A stretch of DNA of 8,068 nt, taken from the NCBI GenBank assembly GCA_018609785.1, contig JAHEOE010000026.1, positions 1-8,068 of the forward strand, written 5' to 3'. The DNA comes from Minisyncoccota bacterium. GTDB lineage: Bacteria > Patescibacteriota > Minisyncoccia > SW-4-49-11. The notes under the pieces are model-generated. The model was not told the DNA's origin and made no database searches. It worked only from the letters and a program-made list of their open reading frames with translations. Below, piece by piece: positions 5,462-8,068 of the stretch; within the stretch, counting starts at the first letter, position 1; every line of letters starts with the position of its first letter. The position numbers and the translations under genes are program-made.

Positions 5462-6541
5462 ATGGATATTGAACGTCTGAAAGAAACATTGATTACGTTA
5501 CTTCATATCAATGAAGTGTATCCCAACGAACAAGAGGTTATCAACTATGTTCTCTATCGTTTAAAGGAAGCGGGAGTGCATTATGTGCAAGATTCGTTTT
5601 CAAATATAATTGCCCGTATTCCGGGGAAAGGAGAACCGATTGTGTTATCCACCCATCTTGATATCCCGGAATCGGTTCCGAATTTGCAGTATAGTGTACA
5701 AGGAGATTATATACACTCTGACGGAAACGGGATTTTAGGAGTCGACCCGAAGACGGGACTCGCTATCTTATTGGAACTGGCGGATGCGTTGGTGGCCCAA
5801 GAGGAAACCTCGCATCGACCGGTGGAACTGTTTATAACGCGAGGAGAAGAGGCCGGTTTAATGGGAGCGCGAAATGCGGATTATGCTTTATTGGAAGCTA
5901 AGAAAGGATTGGTTTTGGATCAGGACGGTCCTGTGACCGAAGTGGTAACACGGGCGCCGAGCTATATCAGTTTAAACGGTGAATGTATTGGAAAGGCCGC
6001 GCATCCTCGCGAACCAGAACAGGGAGTAAATGCCTTGGAAGCCGCGTGTAAGACGTTGGCTGACTTTCCGTGGGGCTTTAGCAAATCAGGGGTCACGTGG
6101 AATATCGGATTACTGGAAGCCGGTACGGCGGTGAATACCATTCCCGGGTCGGTTTCTTTCCAAAGCGAACTCCGAGGCTATGATCATGAAGAAGTGTTGT
6201 CAGAAGCGCGGAGATTGACTCAACAGGTTAAAGACTATGAAGAAGTATATAACGTAACGTGGAATATTACTGTAGATGTGGAGTTTGTCGGGTATCATAT
6301 CACGAAGCAAAATACCTTATTAACGGAATTGGATGAAGTGTATAAGGCTTTGAACTTGTCTCCGAGATACTTTGAGACGTTTGGAGGGACGGACGCCAAT
6401 ATTATGAATGCTCACGGAATTGAAGCTCTTCCCATAGGATCGGGATATTATAATGCGCATCAATACTCCGAGTATGCCAGTTTCTCTGATATGAAGCAGA
6501 TAGGAGAGTTTCTGTTGAAGTATCTGGCTATGGATCTTTAG
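5462..6541 (+). CDS. M20-family metallopeptidase (PepT-like)
   Basis: This 359-residue protein is a two-zinc peptidase of the M20 family, close in motif pattern to peptidase T (tripeptide aminopeptidase). Expected ligands are all present: His65 in STHLD with catalytic-site Asp67, bridging Asp95 in GVDPKTG, the catalytic and ligand pair Glu129-Glu130 in RGEEAGLMGA, Asp155 in LDQDGPV, and His333 in YYNAHQYSEY. The dimerisation domain (about 170-280) contains AAHPREPEQGVNA (179-191) and SELRGYD (235-241), the usual His and Arg of the family. It is probably cytosolic, since no signal peptide is seen, and should remove residues from short peptides; specificity cannot be read. The start has only a weak AGGA (5450-5453). 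It stands alone between a terminator and a 94-base gap. Adjacency to the ligand-forming-like gene upstream hints at shared peptide metabolism, but a housekeeping role is equally likely. Confidence 0.88.
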   Translation: MDIERLKETLITLLHINEVYPNEQEVINYVLYRLKEAGVHYVQDSFSNIIARIPGKGEPIVLSTHLDIPESVPNLQYSVQGDYIHSDGNGILGVDPKTGLAILLELADALVAQEETSHRPVELFITRGEEAGLMGARNADYALLEAKKGLVLDQDGPVTEVVTRAPSYISLNGECIGKAAHPREPEQGVNALEAACKTLADFPWGFSKSGVTWNIGLLEAGTAVNTIPGSVSFQSELRGYDHEEVLSEARRLTQQVKDYEEVYNVTWNITVDVEFVGYHITKQNTLLTELDEVYKALNLSPRYFETFGGTDANIMNAHGIEALPIGSGYYNAHQYSEYASFSDMKQIGEFLLKYLAMDL

Positions 6542-6620
6542 GATCGGTATTGAACTCTCATAGTCACCACGCACCTCTTTTTTGATATCTACCATTCCCC
6601 ACTTATGCCAAAATACAGGT

Positions 6621-6626
6621 GAGGTG
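6621..6626 (+). promoter_or_regulatory. Shine-Dalgarno site for the membrane methyltransferase gene
   Basis: GAGGTG ends nine bases before GTG 6636 and 15 bases before ATG 6642, favouring the GTG start. A possible weak promoter precedes it: TTGATA (6582-6587), 16 bases, TATGCC (6604-6609). Confidence 0.5.
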
Positions 6627-6635
6627 TAATAGCAG

Positions 6636-7223
6636 GTGAAAATGCATGGAGTTACTATCGGGGCGATAATCGCGATATTGGTGTATTGGGAAGTGCGAGA
6701 GATGTTCACTTCCCACTCGGACCGGCGACGTAGTCCCCATCCGCGAATAGTGAAAATGGCCATGCGGATGCTCGTTCCGTTGATAGGTGTGCTCCTCATC
6801 GGGCAGTTGGGGACTGACTTCGGTTTTTTGAGCCCATGGAGGGGAACGGCGACACTTAACACCGTTGCGAATATTATTGGTCAGGGCATATTCTGGAGCG
6901 GCGTTGCGTTGGCGGTGTGGTCACGAGAAGCTTTGGGCAGACACTGGGCGCACGCGGCGGAATATCAGATTGTCCCCGGGCAAGAATTGGTCACGCGCGG
7001 GCCGTATCGGTGGGTGCGCCATCCGATGTACACTGCTTTGCTGATGATGTTTACCGGTGTGCAAGTGATCCTTGCCAGTTGGTTGGTCGTACTTAGCCTT
7101 CCGTTATACGGCGTGATGGTGTGGCAAGGACGCAAGGAAGAAGCCTTGCTTAAAAAAGCTTTCGGAGACACCTATAAGGAATACCAGCGGCGTACCGGCA
7201 TGATTTGGCCGCGTCTTCGGTAG
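6636..7223 (+). CDS. Isoprenylcysteine carboxyl methyltransferase-type membrane protein
   Basis: This 195-residue integral membrane protein carries the C-terminal signature of the ICMT/PEMT-like methyltransferases, which use S-adenosylmethionine at the membrane. GRHW (101-104), GPYRWVRHPMYTALL (122-136), and a paired Glu plus Tyr-Arg motif across EEALLKKAFGDTYKEYQRR (168-186) followed by WPR (191-193) match the family's SAM and substrate-binding region. Hydrophobic segments lie at about 5-20, 42-60 and 77-97, with a long one or a hairpin at 132-162. Eukaryotic relatives methylate prenylated cysteines; the substrate of bacterial versions is usually unknown, and nothing here names one. Codons are GC-richer than in the genes before 5400. 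The GTG start is preferred by its ribosome binding site. No terminator with a T run follows. Confidence 0.85.
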   Translation: MKMHGVTIGAIIAILVYWEVREMFTSHSDRRRSPHPRIVKMAMRMLVPLIGVLLIGQLGTDFGFLSPWRGTATLNTVANIIGQGIFWSGVALAVWSREALGRHWAHAAEYQIVPGQELVTRGPYRWVRHPMYTALLMMFTGVQVILASWLVVLSLPLYGVMVWQGRKEEALLKKAFGDTYKEYQRRTGMIWPRLR

Positions 7224-7235
7224 CTCTGTCAGAGC
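7223..7235 (+). repeat. Small inverted repeat before the phosphatase promoter
   Basis: GCTCTG and CAGAGC flank a single T, starting right at the stop codon of the methyltransferase gene and reaching into the -35 zone of the next promoter. No T run follows, so it is a poor terminator; an operator or chance is possible. Confidence 0.4.
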
Positions 7236-7256
7236 GGGGCCGAAATATAGTATAAT
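7226..7256 (+). promoter_or_regulatory. Promoter for the PP2C phosphatase gene
   Basis: A perfect -10 TATAAT (7251-7256) lies about 30 bases before ATG 7287. The best -35 is CTGTCA (7226-7231), with a long 19-base spacer, so the -35 is uncertain. The expected leader of about 25 bases has no Shine-Dalgarno sequence. Confidence 0.5.
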
Positions 7257-7286
7257 GGTCTCCACCCCAAGATAATCATTATTTGT

Positions 7287-8009
7287 ATGAGTCGGACCTT
7301 TGCCGCACGAACCCATGTCGGACAAGCGCGTCGCGTAAATCAAGACCGTGTGGAGGCGGATCCTGACGGGCGGTATTTCATGGTAGCGGACGGTATGGGC
7401 GGCCATGCCGGAGGCGAGCAGGCCAGTTCTCTGGCCACAACCGTCGCTCGAGAGTATTTGGAGGCACATTTTGAGGAGGAGTGGGATACGAAAACCTTTC
7501 TTCAGAACGCTATGAAAGCGGTCAACCGGCGCCTTCGGGAAGACCAACGGGCGCACCCGGAACGCTCCAATATGGGCACCACGCTCACCGTTGTTATCCG
7601 GCGAGAAAATCAATGGTGGTACGCGCACGTGGGAGACTCGCGGGCGTATCGGTGGCGAGACGGACATATCGAGCAACTCACCCCCGATCATACCTGGATC
7701 GCCGATCAGATGCGGGCCGGAACCATAGCAGAGGATACCAATTTGAAACAGTGGCTGGGGCATGTGCTCTCTCAACATATGGGCCAGGAGACCCTTGAAC
7801 GGATTGAGATCGCTCCCATCAGTGTTCAAGAAGAGGACCGCCTACTCTTGTGCAGTGACGGACTGACCGCCGAGCTCTCGGATGAAGAGATTGCCACGTA
7901 TCTGACGCGGAAATACACCTGCGAAGAGGCAGTTAACGCGCTTATTTCTGCCGCGAACGCAAACAGCGGCTCGGATAATATTGCGATTATTGTAATTGAT
8001 AATCACTAA
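7287..8009 (+). CDS. PP2C-family Ser/Thr protein phosphatase
   Basis: This 240-residue protein is a complete single-domain bacterial PP2C (PPM) phosphatase, a Mn/Mg-dependent enzyme that removes phosphate from Ser/Thr on proteins, as PrpC and Stp do. Signature motifs are in order: RRVNQD (15-20), VADGMGGHAGGEQAS (33-47) with metal ligand Asp35, MGTTL (96-100), HVGDSRAY (114-121) with Asp117, LTPDHT (131-136), LLCSDGL (187-193) with metal ligand Asp191, and GSDNIA (228-233) with Asp230. The usual LTRALG segment reads LSQHMG (161-166), a mild departure. No membrane segment or sensor domain is attached, so it is a stand-alone cytosolic phosphatase. Such genes are commonly next to a Ser/Thr kinase; none lies upstream, and the downstream neighbour is cut off. 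ATG 7287 is supported by the N-terminal motif position and the promoter, despite the missing Shine-Dalgarno site. Confidence 0.93.
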   Translation: MSRTFAARTHVGQARRVNQDRVEADPDGRYFMVADGMGGHAGGEQASSLATTVAREYLEAHFEEEWDTKTFLQNAMKAVNRRLREDQRAHPERSNMGTTLTVVIRRENQWWYAHVGDSRAYRWRDGHIEQLTPDHTWIADQMRAGTIAEDTNLKQWLGHVLSQHMGQETLERIEIAPISVQEEDRLLLCSDGLTAELSDEEIATYLTRKYTCEEAVNALISAANANSGSDNIAIIVIDNH

Positions 8010-8030
8010 AAAAAGTCTAATACTTTTATG

Positions 8031-8046
8031 AAGGGATGAGTCCCTT
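8031..8046 (+). repeat. Short hairpin after the phosphatase gene
   Basis: AAGGGA and TCCCTT form a perfect six-base stem with a TGAG loop. No T run follows. A weaker AT-rich hairpin precedes it, AAAAGT (8011-8016) with ACTTTT (8022-8027), ending in TTTT, which may be a weak terminator. Confidence 0.4.
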
Positions 8047-8068
8047 GGAAGAAGACTGTTTAGAAATC
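8036..8068 (+). CDS. Possible start of a further gene, cut by the window end
   Basis: From ATG 8036 the frame stays open for 11 codons (MSPLEEDCLEI) to the window edge. The only purine-rich site touches the ATG directly, and the ATG lies in a hairpin loop, so this start is weakly supported. Eleven residues identify nothing. Confidence 0.2.
   Translation, partial: MSPLEEDCLEI

Noticed and set aside
6320..6862. Minus-strand open frame of 180 codons across the 6542-6635 gap
   Set aside because: It overlaps the conserved C-terminus of the M20 peptidase, including the His333 region, and the methyltransferase start. The sequence looks like an antisense shadow.
7104..7829. Minus-strand open frame of 241 codons
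   Set aside because: It lies opposite the clear PP2C gene in GC-rich DNA, shows no recognisable motif, and its length follows from the codon bias of the real gene.
8011..8027. AT-rich hairpin as a proven terminator for the PP2C gene
   Set aside because: The stem is six mostly A-T pairs and the T run is short, so I mention it but do not call it a terminator.
1..8068. tRNA, rRNA, CRISPR, insertion sequence or recoded UGA
   Set aside because: No cloverleaf, no regularly spaced repeat, no transposase motif and no in-frame UGA inside conserved domains was seen.

Overview
The window is a compact bacterial segment: eight complete protein genes, all on the + strand, with gaps of about 20 to 145 bases and no RNA gene, transposon or CRISPR array visible. 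Some starts have a strong Shine-Dalgarno sequence (before 20, 4116 and 6636) and others none (1126, 7287). TGA serves as a normal stop (2281-2283, 3122-3124), so the UGA-recoding lineages (SR1/Gracilibacteria) are excluded. The small, divergent proteins and tight packing suggest a candidate-phyla (Patescibacteria-like) bacterium, but no phylogenetic marker gene is present, so this is inference only.

Positions 1-4013 hold the most unusual part. Two adjacent genes (20-1051 and 1126-2283) both show motifs of the DIT1/PvcA family, the isocyanide (isonitrile) synthases and dityrosine-precursor enzymes. The first ends at a perfect 24-base palindrome that looks like a terminator; its right arm contains the -35 of the promoter for the second. 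The second gene overlaps a ROK-type sugar kinase (2255-3124) by 29 bases, and a HAD-IIB phosphatase (3185-3970) follows, with a terminator behind it. Genes 1126-3970 therefore look like one operon.

Positions 4010-5419 are a self-contained unit: promoter, a 420-residue ATP-grasp-like protein started at a GTG, and a strong terminator. Positions 5462-6541 encode an M20 (PepT-like) metallopeptidase with its metal ligands intact. An isocyanide-synthase-like pair, a kinase, a phosphatase, a carboxylate-amine ligase-like protein and a peptidase together would fit a small pathway making or processing a modified amino acid or peptide. That is an inference from gene order; no substrate can be read from the sequence.

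Positions 6636-8009 look like a different neighbourhood, mostly higher in GC by spot counts. They encode a small membrane methyltransferase of the isoprenylcysteine carboxyl methyltransferase type and a PP2C protein phosphatase with its own TATAAT promoter. The last 59 bases hold two small hairpins and perhaps the first codons of another gene.
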